Source: Hyphomicrobium sp.
GTDB lineage: Bacteria > Pseudomonadota > Alphaproteobacteria > Rhizobiales > Hyphomicrobiaceae
Length of the DNA stretch: 64,000 nt
Direction of reading: 5' to 3'
Assembly: GCF_019753045.1 (NCBI RefSeq)
Contig: NZ_JAIELN010000017.1
Location: 81,556 to 145,555 of the forward strand
Under the pieces are notes generated by a model. The model was not told the origin of the DNA and ran no database searches. It saw nothing but the letters and a program-made list of their open reading frames with translations. Below are positions 35,307 through 45,316 of this stretch, in pieces. How positions within the stretch are numbered: position 1 is the first letter of the stretch; each line of letters begins with the position of its first letter. The translations under genes and the position numbers were made by a program.

Positions 35307-36440
35307 ATGACTTTCCGCTTCATCCATTCCTCGGACTGGCACCTTGCAAAGCCGTTTCGCCGCTTCGAGCCGGGGCTCGCGGGCGAGCTGGCGGCCGCGC
35401 GGCTCGGCATTATCGGCCGGCTTGCCAAGATCGCGCGTGAGCGTGGCGCGCGGCATGTTCTCGTTGCGGGTGACATTTTCGATTCCGAGTTGATTGCGAC
35501 GCTCGAGATCCGGCGCGCGCTCGCGCAACTCGCCGAGGAAAGCGATGTGACCTGGCTGCTCCTGCCGGGCAATCACGATCCCTTACGATTGAGCGGTGTC
35601 TGGGATCAGGTCTCGCGACTTGGTCTGCCATCCAACGTTTCCGTGCTTTCAAGTGCGACGCCTCATGCGCTCGCCAGCGATGCGGTGCTGTTGCCGTCGC
35701 CGGTAACGTCGAAAGATCCGGGGCGCGATGTCACCGAATGGATGGACGCGGCCGCGACGCCGCCGGGCGCCGCCCGCATCGGGCTCGCGCATGGCTCGGT
35801 TCGCGGCTTCGGCAGTGACGACGACGCGGCTCTGCGTTTGGCACCCGATCGCGCAAAACGGGCGGGGCTCGCGTATCTGGCGCTTGGCGATTGGCATGGC
35901 GCGGCGCGTGTTTCGCCCGAGACCTGGTATTCGGGGACGCCGGAGCCGGATCAATTTCCCGACAACGAGCCGGGCTTTGCACTTTCGGTCACGGTCGACG
36001 GCGCGCAGCTGGTTGCGGTCGACAAGGTGCCGACAGCGGAATTCACCTGGCTGAAGTTCGATCGGACCGTTCACTCGGCCGCCGATCTCGGCGCAATCGA
36101 ACGCGATGTTCGGAGCGCGGCTTCGACGCTCGGCAAGACCTTGCTTCGGCTCGCTCTTGGCGGACATCTTTCGCTGGCGGATCGTGCATCGCTCGATGTG
36201 TGGCGCGAAGAGTGGTCGGCGCGGCTGAGGCGGTTCGAGATCGACGACAAAGCGCTGACGGTTACGTCCGAATCCATGGATTTCGAGAGCCTCGGTCTTG
36301 CGGGGGCGCTGTTGGATGCGGCACGACATCTGGCTGCGATGAGTTCAGATCCTGCAAGTCCGGAACGCGACGCTGCCGCAACGGCACTGCTTCGGCTCGC
36401 GGGCTTCGCCGCTGAAGGCCGTCGCGAGGCGGCCCCGTGA
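35307..36440 (+). CDS. DNA repair exonuclease, SbcD/Mre11-like
   Basis: 377 residues of the calcineurin-like metallophosphoesterase family. Metal-binding motifs: HSSDWHL (7-13), VLVAGDIFDSEL, LLPGNHDPLRL, and IGLAHGSVRGFG. Its stop overlaps the GTG start of the SbcC-like gene by 4 bases. Together they should form an ATP-driven nuclease complex processing DNA ends, closer to the YhaO/YhaN type than to classical SbcCD. I chose the ATG at 35307 because the motif SDWHL normally begins within 10 residues of the N-terminus. Confidence 0.88.
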   Translation: MTFRFIHSSDWHLAKPFRRFEPGLAGELAAARLGIIGRLAKIARERGARHVLVAGDIFDSELIATLEIRRALAQLAEESDVTWLLLPGNHDPLRLSGVWDQVSRLGLPSNVSVLSSATPHALASDAVLLPSPVTSKDPGRDVTEWMDAAATPPGAARIGLAHGSVRGFGSDDDAALRLAPDRAKRAGLAYLALGDWHGAARVSPETWYSGTPEPDQFPDNEPGFALSVTVDGAQLVAVDKVPTAEFTWLKFDRTVHSAADLGAIERDVRSAASTLGKTLLRLALGGHLSLADRASLDVWREEWSARLRRFEIDDKALTVTSESMDFESLGLAGALLDAARHLAAMSSDPASPERDAAATALLRLAGFAAEGRREAAP

Positions 36441-38692
36441 AGATCCTTGCCCTCCGCGTCGCGGCATTCAGACGATTTGGCGAGCCGGTTGCCATCGAGA
36501 CATTCGGCGAAGGCGTGAACGTTCTCTGCGGACCCAACGAGATGGGTAAGTCGACGATGTTTCATGCGCTCGAAGCCGCTTTTCTTACGCGCCACAAAGT
36601 CAGCGGCGGTGCGCTCGACGCGATGCGGCCGTATGGGGGAGGCGAGCCCCTGGTCGAAGTCGACTTCGAAGCGCAGGGTCGGCGCTGGCGCATTCGCAAA
36701 CAGTTTGGACGCGGAGCGAGCGCTCTTTTGAGCGATCTCGATTCCGCGGTCATCGTCGCGCGCAATACCGAGGCCGAAGAACGCCTTGCGGAATTGACCG
36801 GCAGGAGCAGCGATCTTCCCGGGAGCTTCGGCCTGGTCTGGGTTCGCCAGAAGCAGACGTTGTCGCTGCCTGAGCCCGATATCGATTCCTCCGGCAAAGT
36901 GAAGGATCGTGGCGAGAGGGCCATTCTCAGGGACGTGATCGGCCGCGAAATCGAAACGGCCGCATTCGATGCGGCTTTCGAGGGCGTGCGCGATCGAACC
37001 AAGCGTGCGCTCGATCTGCTGCTGACGCCGTCGAGAGCCGGCATCAAGAAGGACGGCCCGCTTTACGTCGCGCAGCAGCTTCGAGACGACGCCAGAAAGG
37101 AACGCGACGAGACGCGCGTCATCGCGCAAGCCGCGGAGCAGCGGCTCAACGACATCGTGGCGATGACGCAACGGCTTGGCGAGCTCGAAGCCGAGGCGCA
37201 ATCGAATACGTCCGGTTCGGGGACTGTGGCGCTCGAGGCGCGGCGCGCGGCCGCCATCGATATTCGATCTCAGCGCGATCTTGCGCGGGAGGCGATGCGC
37301 GCACGGGAAGCGGAACACGCTGCAGCGCTCGGCGCACTCGCGTCGCGCAAGAAGTTGGCGGAAGCGCTTGACCAGAAGCGGGCGGCCTACGCCATCGCGC
37401 TGGAAACCGGTCGGCAGGTCGCCATGTGGACATCGGAAATCGAAGCCGATCCGGCGCTTCCGCGCGTGATCGATCGGCTCGGCGTTCTGGAACAGGAACG
37501 GGCCGTCGCCGAAGCCGAGCTTTCAGGGCACGCTGCTACAGTCGATATCGCGGTCGAAGAGGGGGGCCGGGGGCGCATCGAGATCGACGGTTCGCCGCTT
37601 CAGGAGAGCCGCAGTTTTGCGGTCGTCGAGCCGCTCAAAATTCGCATTCCGGGCATCGCTGCGATTTCGATTTCGACGGCGCATGCGGCACGCGGTGCGG
37701 AACTCCGAGCGAAGAGTGAAGCGGCGACGCGCGAAATCGATGATGTGCTGAAGCGTCTCGGCGTCGCGACTGCCGAAAAAGCGCGCGAACGGGCTGCGGC
37801 ACGTACGAAGAAGCAGGCGGATCTCGCCCAGGCGCGCGTGCGGCTCTCCGATCTTGCCCCACGTGGGGTGGAGGTGCTCGCGAGCGACATTGCGCAGATC
37901 GAGGCGGAATTCGCGGCTGTGGCTCAGGCCTCGCTCTCGGAACCCGACGTCGAACGTTTGAAGTCTGTCGCCATGGACACTCGTCTGACGTTCAACGCGC
38001 TCAGTGCGCAGGCGATGGACGACGACGACTTCCGCAGGCTCGACGGCGAAATCGCCGCCGCCCGAAAGGCCGAAGAAAATCGAAAGAGCGAGATCGGCCG
38101 CCTCAAGGATGAGCTTGCGCACGCAAAGGGTGCGCAGCAGGCGAGCGACGAAAATGGCCGGGCGGGCGAACTTGCGGCGCGCGAAGGCGAGTTCGAGCGC
38201 GCGGAAGCCGAGGCGCAGAGGTTGCGACACGAGGCGGAAGCGTTGCGGCTTCTGGAGCGAACGCTCGCCGCTATCGAAGCCCAAGCGAAGGCTGCTTATT
38301 CGGCCCCGATCTCACGCCGGCTCGGCCGGCATCTCGAGCGGGTGTTCGGGACATCGGAGCTGACATTTCGTGATGATTTCGCGGTCGATGCCTTGCGGCG
38401 TGCTGACGGCGCCGAGAACGTCACCGCGCTGTCCGACGGCACGCGCGAGCAGCTCTCGATCCTGGTGCGCCTGACGTTTGCGGAAATACTCGCCGAAAGC
38501 GGGCGGGGTGTGCCTCTCGTGGTCGACGATCCGCTGGCCTATTCGGACGATGCGCGTCTCGCGGCCGTATGCGGGGAGCTTGCAGCCGCCAGCAGCGTTC
38601 CGCAGATCATCGTTCTGACGTGTCGCGAGAGAACTTTCGAAATCCTTCCCGGCCGTCGACTCACAGTTACAAACTGGCGGCCGGAAAGGTGA
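36437..38692 (+). CDS. SbcC/YhaN-like AAA ATPase with coiled coils
   Basis: 751 residues starting with a GTG. Walker A CGPNEMGKST (31-40) lies at the N-terminus; the ABC signature ALSDGTREQLSILVRLTF and Walker B VPLVVDDPLAYSDD lie near the C-terminus, so the ATP site is split by two coiled-coil arms as in SMC/Rad50 proteins. The arms are short, and there is no C-x-x-C zinc hook; instead a small beta-rich segment (about 370-425, GRGRIEIDGSPL ... IRIPGIAAISIS) sits at the tip. It acts with the preceding nuclease. Confidence 0.88.
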   Translation: MKILALRVAAFRRFGEPVAIETFGEGVNVLCGPNEMGKSTMFHALEAAFLTRHKVSGGALDAMRPYGGGEPLVEVDFEAQGRRWRIRKQFGRGASALLSDLDSAVIVARNTEAEERLAELTGRSSDLPGSFGLVWVRQKQTLSLPEPDIDSSGKVKDRGERAILRDVIGREIETAAFDAAFEGVRDRTKRALDLLLTPSRAGIKKDGPLYVAQQLRDDARKERDETRVIAQAAEQRLNDIVAMTQRLGELEAEAQSNTSGSGTVALEARRAAAIDIRSQRDLAREAMRAREAEHAAALGALASRKKLAEALDQKRAAYAIALETGRQVAMWTSEIEADPALPRVIDRLGVLEQERAVAEAELSGHAATVDIAVEEGGRGRIEIDGSPLQESRSFAVVEPLKIRIPGIAAISISTAHAARGAELRAKSEAATREIDDVLKRLGVATAEKARERAAARTKKQADLAQARVRLSDLAPRGVEVLASDIAQIEAEFAAVAQASLSEPDVERLKSVAMDTRLTFNALSAQAMDDDDFRRLDGEIAAARKAEENRKSEIGRLKDELAHAKGAQQASDENGRAGELAAREGEFERAEAEAQRLRHEAEALRLLERTLAAIEAQAKAAYSAPISRRLGRHLERVFGTSELTFRDDFAVDALRRADGAENVTALSDGTREQLSILVRLTFAEILAESGRGVPLVVDDPLAYSDDARLAAVCGELAAASSVPQIIVLTCRERTFEILPGRRLTVTNWRPER

Positions 38693-38695
38693 GTT

Positions 38696-38726
38696 AAGGC
38701 CTTTAGGGGGAAAGGCCTTGGGGGTT
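38696..38726. terminator. Hairpin between convergent SbcC-like and bactofilin genes
   Basis: AAGGCCTTT (38696-38704) and AAAGGCCTT (38711-38719) pair perfectly around AGGGGG. Symmetric position between convergent genes; the T-run is weak. Confidence 0.6.
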
Positions 38727-38755
38727 TGAGAGGGTTTAGTCGGTAGTGACGGGTA

Positions 38756-39289
38756 TTAATTCGGAAGTTCGGGCGGAAGCCGCGGCGGCACGACAAAGCC
38801 GATCGGCTCGGATTTCGGTGCCGCGATCGTACGCGGGTCTTCCTTGGTGCGGCGCGATTTGCCCTCGAACAGAGCGCCCTGCTCGATGGACAGCGATTGA
38901 TGGAAAATATCGCCTTCGACCTGGCTGGTCGTTTGCAGCATGACGCGCCGTCCGCGTACCGATCCGACGACGTGGCCGCGGACGATGACTTCTTCACCGG
39001 AGATGCTGCCGGTGACCGTCGCGTGTTCGCCGACGACGACGTTGCTGCCTTGGATGTCACCCTCGACGATGCCGTCGACTTGGACTTCTCCCTTGCAGAT
39101 GAGATTGCCGGTTATGGTCAGATCCGTGCCAATTACCGAAACGGATTTTGGTCCTTCGGTCGCGGCAGCACGGGGTACGGTCAGAAAAGGGCGCGGCTGG
39201 AAGGCTGGTGCGGCGCTCGCTTCAGCGGCAGAGGCGGTCGGCTGCGATCTCGAGGAATCGGCCTCGGTGCGGCGAAAATTAGGCAACAT
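38756..39289 (-). CDS. Bactofilin
   Basis: 177 residues with a disordered N-terminus (1-48) and a bactofilin beta-helix core (about 50-150): VIGTDLTITGNLICKGEVQV, DGIVEGDIQGSNVVVGEHAT, VTGSISGEEVIVRGHVVGSV. The tail is Pro-rich (PPRLPPELPN). GAGGG precedes the ATG at 39289. It is the second bactofilin of the window, diverged from the one at 4310. Likely a membrane- or wall-associated scaffold. Confidence 0.9.
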   Translation of the reverse strand: MLPNFRRTEADSSRSQPTASAAEASAAPAFQPRPFLTVPRAAATEGPKSVSVIGTDLTITGNLICKGEVQVDGIVEGDIQGSNVVVGEHATVTGSISGEEVIVRGHVVGSVRGRRVMLQTTSQVEGDIFHQSLSIEQGALFEGKSRRTKEDPRTIAAPKSEPIGFVVPPRLPPELPN

Positions 39290-39524
39290 ATGTTCTTCCC
39301 TCTAACACAACATAAGCAACGACCCGCGCCCGAAGCGGCCTCAACGCATTACGTTATTCAAACGTGCGGCGAGCGCGTTTGATTCGGGTAGCATTTTTGG
39401 CGGCCCAATCCACCGTCGAGCGTAACAATTTCCACCGGAAATTCTCTGCATTGCTGCAGATGGCATATTCTTGGTGGAGAAGTGTGGCGGAAGATCAACG
39501 GTGCCGGTATTGGCACCGTTTTGG

Positions 39525-39992
39525 TCAGGAATTGAGCGCTTTAACCACTTCCAGAACCTCTTCGGCATGCCCCGGAACGCGGACTTTTCGCCAGCTGCGG
39601 AGGAGTTTTCCCGATTTGTCGATCAGGAAGGTGGAGCGTTCGACGCCCATGTATTTCCGCCCATACATCGATTTCTCGACCCATACGCCATAGGCCGTCG
39701 CGGTCTCCTTCTGCTCGTCGGCAGCTAGGCGAACGGACAGGTCGTGTTTGGTTTTGAATTTTTGATGGCTCTTCGCGCTATCAGGGGAGATGCCGATGAC
39801 GTCCGCGCCTGCGGCTGCGAATTCTTCGGCGAGGCAGGAGAAGTCTTTTGCCTCCTGCGTACAACCCGAAGTGTCGTCCTTCGGATAGAAATAAAGGACG
39901 ACGAGACGGCCTTTCAATTTGGAAAGCCGAACCTCGCCACCGTTGTCATCAGGCAGGCTAAAATCAGGAGCCTTCTTTCCGTCTTCGATCAT
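39525..39992 (-). CDS. bcp: Thioredoxin-dependent peroxiredoxin, Bcp/PrxQ family
   Basis: 155 residues. The peroxidatic cysteine lies in YPKDDTSGCTQEAKDF with family flanks KAPDFSLPDDNGGEV and FLIDKSGKLLRSW. It reduces hydrogen peroxide and organic hydroperoxides in the cytoplasm. In many Bcp proteins a resolving cysteine stands five residues after the first; here that position is Lys, and the next cysteine is in FSCLAEEF, eleven residues on. I start at the ATG at 39992; the frame back to 40214 is unsupported. Confidence 0.93.
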   Translation of the reverse strand: MIEDGKKAPDFSLPDDNGGEVRLSKLKGRLVVLYFYPKDDTSGCTQEAKDFSCLAEEFAAAGADVIGISPDSAKSHQKFKTKHDLSVRLAADEQKETATAYGVWVEKSMYGRKYMGVERSTFLIDKSGKLLRSWRKVRVPGHAEEVLEVVKALNS

Positions 39993-40160
39993 CTTAAATG
40001 TGCCTTTCTTTTGTCGTTTTTCGGCACTGTAGCTGGCACGTCGAGCGAGCGGAGGCCAGACAGATTTAGACTTTCTTTTTGAAAGCTTTTTTTGTCCGTT
40101 CCCGGCGACAGCACGAGGGGGTCGGGCCAGTATGGCCCGTGGGGTTTTTGAGGAGCGGCG

Positions 40161-43100
40161 TTGACGAAACTGGCAACCGGCGGGCGCCCTCCAAATCGGC
40201 GCGACGCCGATCAAAGCGCGCAGCTAAATGTCGTGCCACGAACTGCTGTTTCGCAGCGCATGGCGACGGCTCCGTCCGGCCCTCCGATGGATGACGAAGA
40301 AGAAGGGGCCGCATCTGCGGGCCTCCGGCATTTCTTCAGCGGCTGCCGCGTCCTCTTTTATTGCGTCGTGCCGTTGGCGTTGCTTGCGATGATGGCCACC
40401 GGCCTGCTCTACGTACGGCTGAAGCACGGTCCGATCGCCTTTGACTTCGTCGTCTCGCCGATCGAGCGCGGCATCAACGCGGAGCTTGTTACGAGCTCGG
40501 TGAAGATCGACGGCGCCGAGCTCAGGCTTGGGCCAAACAGCGAATTGGAATTCCGGCTCCGGGACGTGAGCGTGCTGGAGCAGGGCGGCGATGTCGTGCT
40601 CTCGTCGCCGCTCGCCGCGGTAAACATCTCGATGGCGGCGCTGGCGCGTGGACGCATCGTTCCGGCGCGTATCGAACTCATCGATCCGATCATCGCGCTC
40701 GCCTATTCCGAGAAATCCGGTTTTGTTTTCGAGCGGGCGATCCCGAAGCCGACACCGGTGCGTCCGGATGGCAGCGTCCCTGCCGCCCCACCGCCCGTCG
40801 CCAACCCGGGAACAACGGTGGTGCCTCAGCGCTCGGCGGTCGAAGCGGGAACAAAGGTCAACCTGGCGAAGATGCTGAGCGAGTCGTCGCGCCGCGCCAG
40901 AAAGCGCCTCGACGCGACTTCGTATCTGACCGAATTCGGCCTTTCGAACGCGACTGTCGTCGTCGACTACGAGGGCCAGCGCAGCTCATGGCGCATTGAC
41001 GAGGCGAGCGTCGACTTCAATCACGCCGAGCGGCGTAGCGTCATCTCCGGCCGCGCGACCGTCGCGTCTCCGAGGGGGGCATGGTCCGTATCGTTCCTGA
41101 CGGACGAAAGCGTTCAAACCGGCAAGCTCGATGTGAAGGCAACGATCCGCGACCTCGTTCCATCGACGCTCGCAGCCGCGGCGCCGCCGCTCGCCTTGCT
41201 CGGTAACTTCGAATTCCCGGTTTCGGGCGATGCCACGATCGAGCTTTCGAGCGTCGGCGATATCGAAAGCGGCGAACTTGCCGTCGAAGTCGGTCAAGGG
41301 CGTGTCCGGCTTCCGCATCTGGTCCACCCGATGGAGGTCACGGCCGGTCTCTTCAAGCTGACGTTCGACGGCAAGGCCCGGCACTGGGAGCTGCAACCGA
41401 GCCCCGTGAAATGGGCTGACGGCACGATGATGTTCACCGGGAACATGACCGACGTTTCGCAGGGAACGGACCCGCCGCAATGGCTCTTCGCGCTCGACGG
41501 CAAGAACGGCGTGTTTGAGGCGGCGGAATTCAATGTGCCTCCGGTCACGATCGACAACTGGTCGGCGCGCGGCACGATCATACCCCGGCGGGGTTACATC
41601 GATCTCACCGAATTCCGCCTCGCGGGCGGCGGCGGGGAAGCGACGATCAAGGCGACGACGCAGGCGGGACCACAGGGTCAGAGTGTGTCGGCTGAGTTCG
41701 CCGTTTCACCGATGCCGATTGCGACGCTCAAGGCGTTGTGGCCGCATGCGGTGGCGACCGGGACGCGCGACTGGGTTGGCAAGAACGTATCGGCCGTCGA
41801 CTTCAAGGGTGGAACTCTCCGATTCACGAACAGCAACGTCGGCGGCATGGAACCCGGCTCCGTTTCGACGGAGCTCGAGCGTGTCAACGCGAGTTTCGAG
41901 GCTAGTAACGCGGTGTTCACGCCATTGCCCGGCATGCAGGCGATTGCAGCGCCGAGCGCGTCGATCCGCATCAAGGATAATGCGCTCGATATTGCGGTGC
42001 CCGAAGGCGCCGTCGCGTTGCCGGGCGGTGGCCAGCTGCCACTCAAGAACGGGCGCCTGACGACAGACGACATCCTGGGTCCGCGGCCAAACGGCGAGAT
42101 CGGCTTTTCGGCAGTCGGAGATCTTGGTCCTTTCCTTGAAGCCATGGAGCAGCTTCCAGTCCGGGCTGTGCGGGATGCTTCCCCGTTGCCGAAAGCCGGA
42201 GAAGGCAAGGTTGATGCCCAGCTTGCGATCAAGCTGCCGTTCTTCCCCGGCGTCACCGGCGATGACATGACGATTACCGGCAAAGCTCGCGTATCAGACG
42301 GGCGCTTCGGAAAAGTCGCCGGCCGCTTCGATGTTCAAGGCTTTACTCTCGATCTTACACTCACAGACACGTCGCTCGATGCGAAGGGCGATCTGCTGAT
42401 CAACGGCGTTCCGGCGAAGGTCGTCGGACAGCGGTTTCTCGGTCCGGATGCGGCGCAGCAGCCGCCGCTCAAGATCGTCGCGAAGCTGGACGAGACGGAC
42501 CGCACGCAGCTCGGCCTCGACATCAACAACCTCGTGCATGGTGTCGTCCCGGTCGAGATTTCGCTGCAGAAGGGCGATCGGCCCGAGCCTGCGATCAAGC
42601 TGCATGCCGATCTGACGGAGGCCGAGCTTACGTTCAATCATTTGCAATGGCGGAAGGCGGCGGGCCGGACAGCGAGCCTTGACGCCGATATCGTCAGCAG
42701 TCCTGGCCGCGACACGGAATTGCAAAACTTCAAGGTCGTCAGCGACGATATCGCCGCCGATGGACGGATCGTCATCGGCACCGACAACAAGGTCAAGGAA
42801 TTCAATTTTCCTGGGGTCAATCTGAACGTCATCTCGCGGCTCGACATGAGCGGCTCGCGCAGCAAGGACGACATTTGGACGATCAAGATCGCCGGCTCAA
42901 ATTTCGATGCGCGAAATTTCTTCCGTTCGCTGTTCAGCGTCGGCGACGGTCCGGATCGGAAGGACAAGGCGTCGTCGGCTGGTGCGCACGTTACCGTCGA
43001 CCTCGCGAACGTCATCGGCAGCTCCGACGTTTCGTTGCGCAATCTCAAGATGGCGATCGAGATGCGCAACGGAGATCTCGCAAGCCTCGATGCCAAGGGC

Positions 43101-43958
43101 ACGCTCGATGGGGGTGCGGCGCTCGTCGCGAAACTCGATCAAAGCCAGGGCGGCCGGAGATTGGTCGTCACCTCGGGCGACGCGGGCCAAGTAATGAAGC
43201 TCGTGAACTTCTATCCCAATATGACGGGCGGGAAGATGCAGCTCGACGTCGGGCTCGACGGCGCTGGACCCGCAGAAAAGACCGGCGTTCTCGTGGTCGA
43301 TAATTTCAGAATTCTCGGCGATCCGATCGTTACCGAAGTCGTTAGCAGCGCCGATGAGGGGCGTCCGGCGATCGGCGGCAACCGCAAGGTTACGCGCGAG
43401 GTTTTCGATTTCACGCGGATGCGTGCGCCGTTCTCGGTCGGGTACGGCCAGTTTGTGCTGCAGGAATCCTATCTCAAAGGGCCGATGCTTGGCGCAACGC
43501 TTCGCGGCAAAGTCGATTTCCGGACGAAGCGCGTAAACATCGGCGGCACCTACATTCCGTTGCAGGGCTTGAATGGCGCGCTCGGCGATATTCCGCTGCT
43601 TGGACAGATCTTATCGGGCTCGCAGGGCGAGGGAATCGTCGGAATGACATTTGCCGTGCAGGGACCGACTTCCGACCCGCAGGTTATCGTCAACCCGTTC
43701 TCGCTGGTCGCGCCTGGAATATTCCGAGAGATATTCCAGATGACGTCGATGGATCCAACCATTCAGGTACGCGAATACCGGGCTCCGCAAATGCCGGTCG
43801 AGGACCGGGTGCGCGCTGCGCCGCCCGTTCCCTCTGCTGCGGGCGACAAGCCTAAGGCAAAAGCAAAGACGCCAGCGCAGGCCAAGGCAAAGAAGACCGC
43901 TCCGAAGGCCGAGGCTGAGGCGGTCGATGGCTGGTCGTCGACAACGACCAGCCACTGA
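40161..43958 (+). CDS. YhdP/AsmA-like giant envelope protein
   Basis: 1265 residues: a cytoplasmic N-terminus, one membrane helix (about 65-88, FYCVVPLALLAMMATGLLYV), then a very long periplasmic part of repeated beta strands of the DUF3971/AsmA_2 type, and a Lys/Ala/Pro-rich tail. Family members (YhdP, TamB-like) form hydrophobic grooves that carry phospholipids to the outer membrane. The C-terminal AsmA_2 block (FDFTRMRAPFSVGYGQFVLQ) is clear. A TTG at 40161 with TGAGGAG 5 bases upstream is the likely start; the first in-frame ATG at 40260 has no ribosome binding site. A hairpin overlaps the end of the gene. Confidence 0.87.
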   Translation: MTKLATGGRPPNRRDADQSAQLNVVPRTAVSQRMATAPSGPPMDDEEEGAASAGLRHFFSGCRVLFYCVVPLALLAMMATGLLYVRLKHGPIAFDFVVSPIERGINAELVTSSVKIDGAELRLGPNSELEFRLRDVSVLEQGGDVVLSSPLAAVNISMAALARGRIVPARIELIDPIIALAYSEKSGFVFERAIPKPTPVRPDGSVPAAPPPVANPGTTVVPQRSAVEAGTKVNLAKMLSESSRRARKRLDATSYLTEFGLSNATVVVDYEGQRSSWRIDEASVDFNHAERRSVISGRATVASPRGAWSVSFLTDESVQTGKLDVKATIRDLVPSTLAAAAPPLALLGNFEFPVSGDATIELSSVGDIESGELAVEVGQGRVRLPHLVHPMEVTAGLFKLTFDGKARHWELQPSPVKWADGTMMFTGNMTDVSQGTDPPQWLFALDGKNGVFEAAEFNVPPVTIDNWSARGTIIPRRGYIDLTEFRLAGGGGEATIKATTQAGPQGQSVSAEFAVSPMPIATLKALWPHAVATGTRDWVGKNVSAVDFKGGTLRFTNSNVGGMEPGSVSTELERVNASFEASNAVFTPLPGMQAIAAPSASIRIKDNALDIAVPEGAVALPGGGQLPLKNGRLTTDDILGPRPNGEIGFSAVGDLGPFLEAMEQLPVRAVRDASPLPKAGEGKVDAQLAIKLPFFPGVTGDDMTITGKARVSDGRFGKVAGRFDVQGFTLDLTLTDTSLDAKGDLLINGVPAKVVGQRFLGPDAAQQPPLKIVAKLDETDRTQLGLDINNLVHGVVPVEISLQKGDRPEPAIKLHADLTEAELTFNHLQWRKAAGRTASLDADIVSSPGRDTELQNFKVVSDDIAADGRIVIGTDNKVKEFNFPGVNLNVISRLDMSGSRSKDDIWTIKIAGSNFDARNFFRSLFSVGDGPDRKDKASSAGAHVTVDLANVIGSSDVSLRNLKMAIEMRNGDLASLDAKGTLDGGAALVAKLDQSQGGRRLVVTSGDAGQVMKLVNFYPNMTGGKMQLDVGLDGAGPAEKTGVLVVDNFRILGDPIVTEVVSSADEGRPAIGGNRKVTREVFDFTRMRAPFSVGYGQFVLQESYLKGPMLGATLRGKVDFRTKRVNIGGTYIPLQGLNGALGDIPLLGQILSGSQGEGIVGMTFAVQGPTSDPQVIVNPFSLVAPGIFREIFQMTSMDPTIQVREYRAPQMPVEDRVRAAPPVPSAAGDKPKAKAKTPAQAKAKKTAPKAEAEAVDGWSSTTTSH
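43929..43953. terminator. Hairpin overlapping the 3' end of the YhdP-like gene
   Basis: GGCTGGTCGT (43929-43938) pairs perfectly with ACGACCAGCC (43944-43953) around CGACA, just before the TGA at 43956. The convergent tyrS gene ends 9 bases after that stop. No T-run; possible shared terminator or mRNA end protection. Confidence 0.4.
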
Positions 43959-43967
43959 ACGGCGCGC

Positions 43968-45227
43968 TTAGACCGGTTTCAGAAGCACGTGCTTCTTTTT
44001 TCCAAGCGAAAGCTTGATAACGCCGGCCGTTGCGGCGTCGGCGGTGCCGACGGTCGCCTTGTCGCTCGTCACCGGTTCGTCGTTGACCTTCAGGCCGCCG
44101 CCTTGGACTTGCCGTCGCGCTTCGCTGTTCGACGCCACTAGGCCCGCTTTGACGAACGCGGTCAGAACGCCGAGACCGGCTTCCAAATCGGCTCTAGGGA
44201 TTTCGATCGTCGGAAGATTGTCCGCGAGCGTTCCCTGCTCAAACGTTTTGCGCGCGGTCTCGGCCGCCGCCTCGGCCTTTTCGCGGCCGTGCAGGAGCGC
44301 GGTTGCTTCCGTCGCCAGAACTTTCTTGGCTTCGTTGATCCCGGAGCCCGAAAGGCTCTCGAGTTTGGCGATTTCGTCGAGCGGCAGGAATGTGAAAAGC
44401 TTCAGGAATCGGCCGACGTCCGCATCTTCCGTGTTCCGCCAAAACTGCCAGTAATCGTAGGCAGAAAGCTGCGCTTCGTTGAGCCAGACGGCGCCGGCGG
44501 CGGTCTTGCCCATCTTCGCGCCGGACGCGGTCGTCAGCAGCGGACAGGTTAGCGCGTAGAGTTGCTCCTTGACGCCCATGCGGCGGCCAAGGTCGATGCC
44601 AGTGACGATGTTGCCCCACTGGTCCGAACCGCCCATCTGCAAGTTGCAGCCATAGCGGCGGTTGAGTTCCACAAAGTCGTAGGCCTGGAGCAGCATGTAG
44701 TTGAATTCGATGAACGACAGTTCCTGGTCGCGCTCGAGGCGCAGCTTTGCGCTGTCCATCGTCAGCATGCGATTGACGGAGAAGTGGCGGCCGACGTCGC
44801 GCAGGAAGCCGATATAATTCAACGGCGCCAGCCATTCCGCATTGTCGACCATCAGCGCATCGGTCCTGCGCTCGCCGAATTGCAGAAATTTTGCAAAGAC
44901 CTGCTTGATGCTTTCCTTGTTGGCTTCGATCTCTTCGACCGTGCGCAATACGCGCGTCTCGTCCTTGCCGGAGGGATCGCCGATGCGCGTGGTGCCGCCG
45001 CCCATCAGGGCAATCGGCTTGCCGGCGCCGGACGCCTGCATCCAGCGGAGCATCATGATCGACAAGAGATGGCCGATATGCAGCGACGGTGCGGTGCAAT
45101 CGTAGCCGACATAGGCGACGAGGCGGCCCTCGCTCGCCAATTTATCGAGGCCCTCGATATCCGAGCTCTGGTGAACAAAGCCGCGCTCGGTCATAATCTT
45201 GAGAAATTCGGATTTCGGTGTCGACAT
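43968..45227 (-). CDS. tyrS: Tyrosyl-tRNA synthetase
   Basis: 419 residues of class I aminoacyl-tRNA synthetase. HIGH motif at 50-53 (SLHIGHLLS), tyrosine pocket residues in [12 protein letters not shown] and [19 protein letters not shown] variant AKMGKTAAG, and a C-terminal S4 RNA-binding domain ([20 protein letters not shown]). It charges tRNA-Tyr in the cytoplasm. ATG at 45227 (MSTPKSEF); the frame to 45476 overlaps the divergent anmK gene and is not used. Divergent from anmK, 89 bases between starts. Confidence 0.97.
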   Translation of the reverse strand: MSTPKSEFLKIMTERGFVHQSSDIEGLDKLASEGRLVAYVGYDCTAPSLHIGHLLSIMMLRWMQASGAGKPIALMGGGTTRIGDPSGKDETRVLRTVEEIEANKESIKQVFAKFLQFGERRTDALMVDNAEWLAPLNYIGFLRDVGRHFSVNRMLTMDSAKLRLERDQELSFIEFNYMLLQAYDFVELNRRYGCNLQMGGSDQWGNIVTGIDLGRRMGVKEQLYALTCPLLTTASGAKMGKTAAGAVWLNEAQLSAYDYWQFWRNTEDADVGRFLKLFTFLPLDEIAKLESLSGSGINEAKKVLATEATALLHGREKAEAAAETARKTFEQGTLADNLPTIEIPRADLEAGLGVLTAFVKAGLVASNSEARRQVQGGGLKVNDEPVTSDKATVGTADAATAGVIKLSLGKKKHVLLKPV

Positions 45228-45316
45228 CGTTATTGTTGGCTTCCGCTTGGGTGGCCGCGAGCTGCTCCAATCGAGCCGTGCCGCGGGCGGGCGACACCAT
45301 GCACGGGAAGGTGCCC

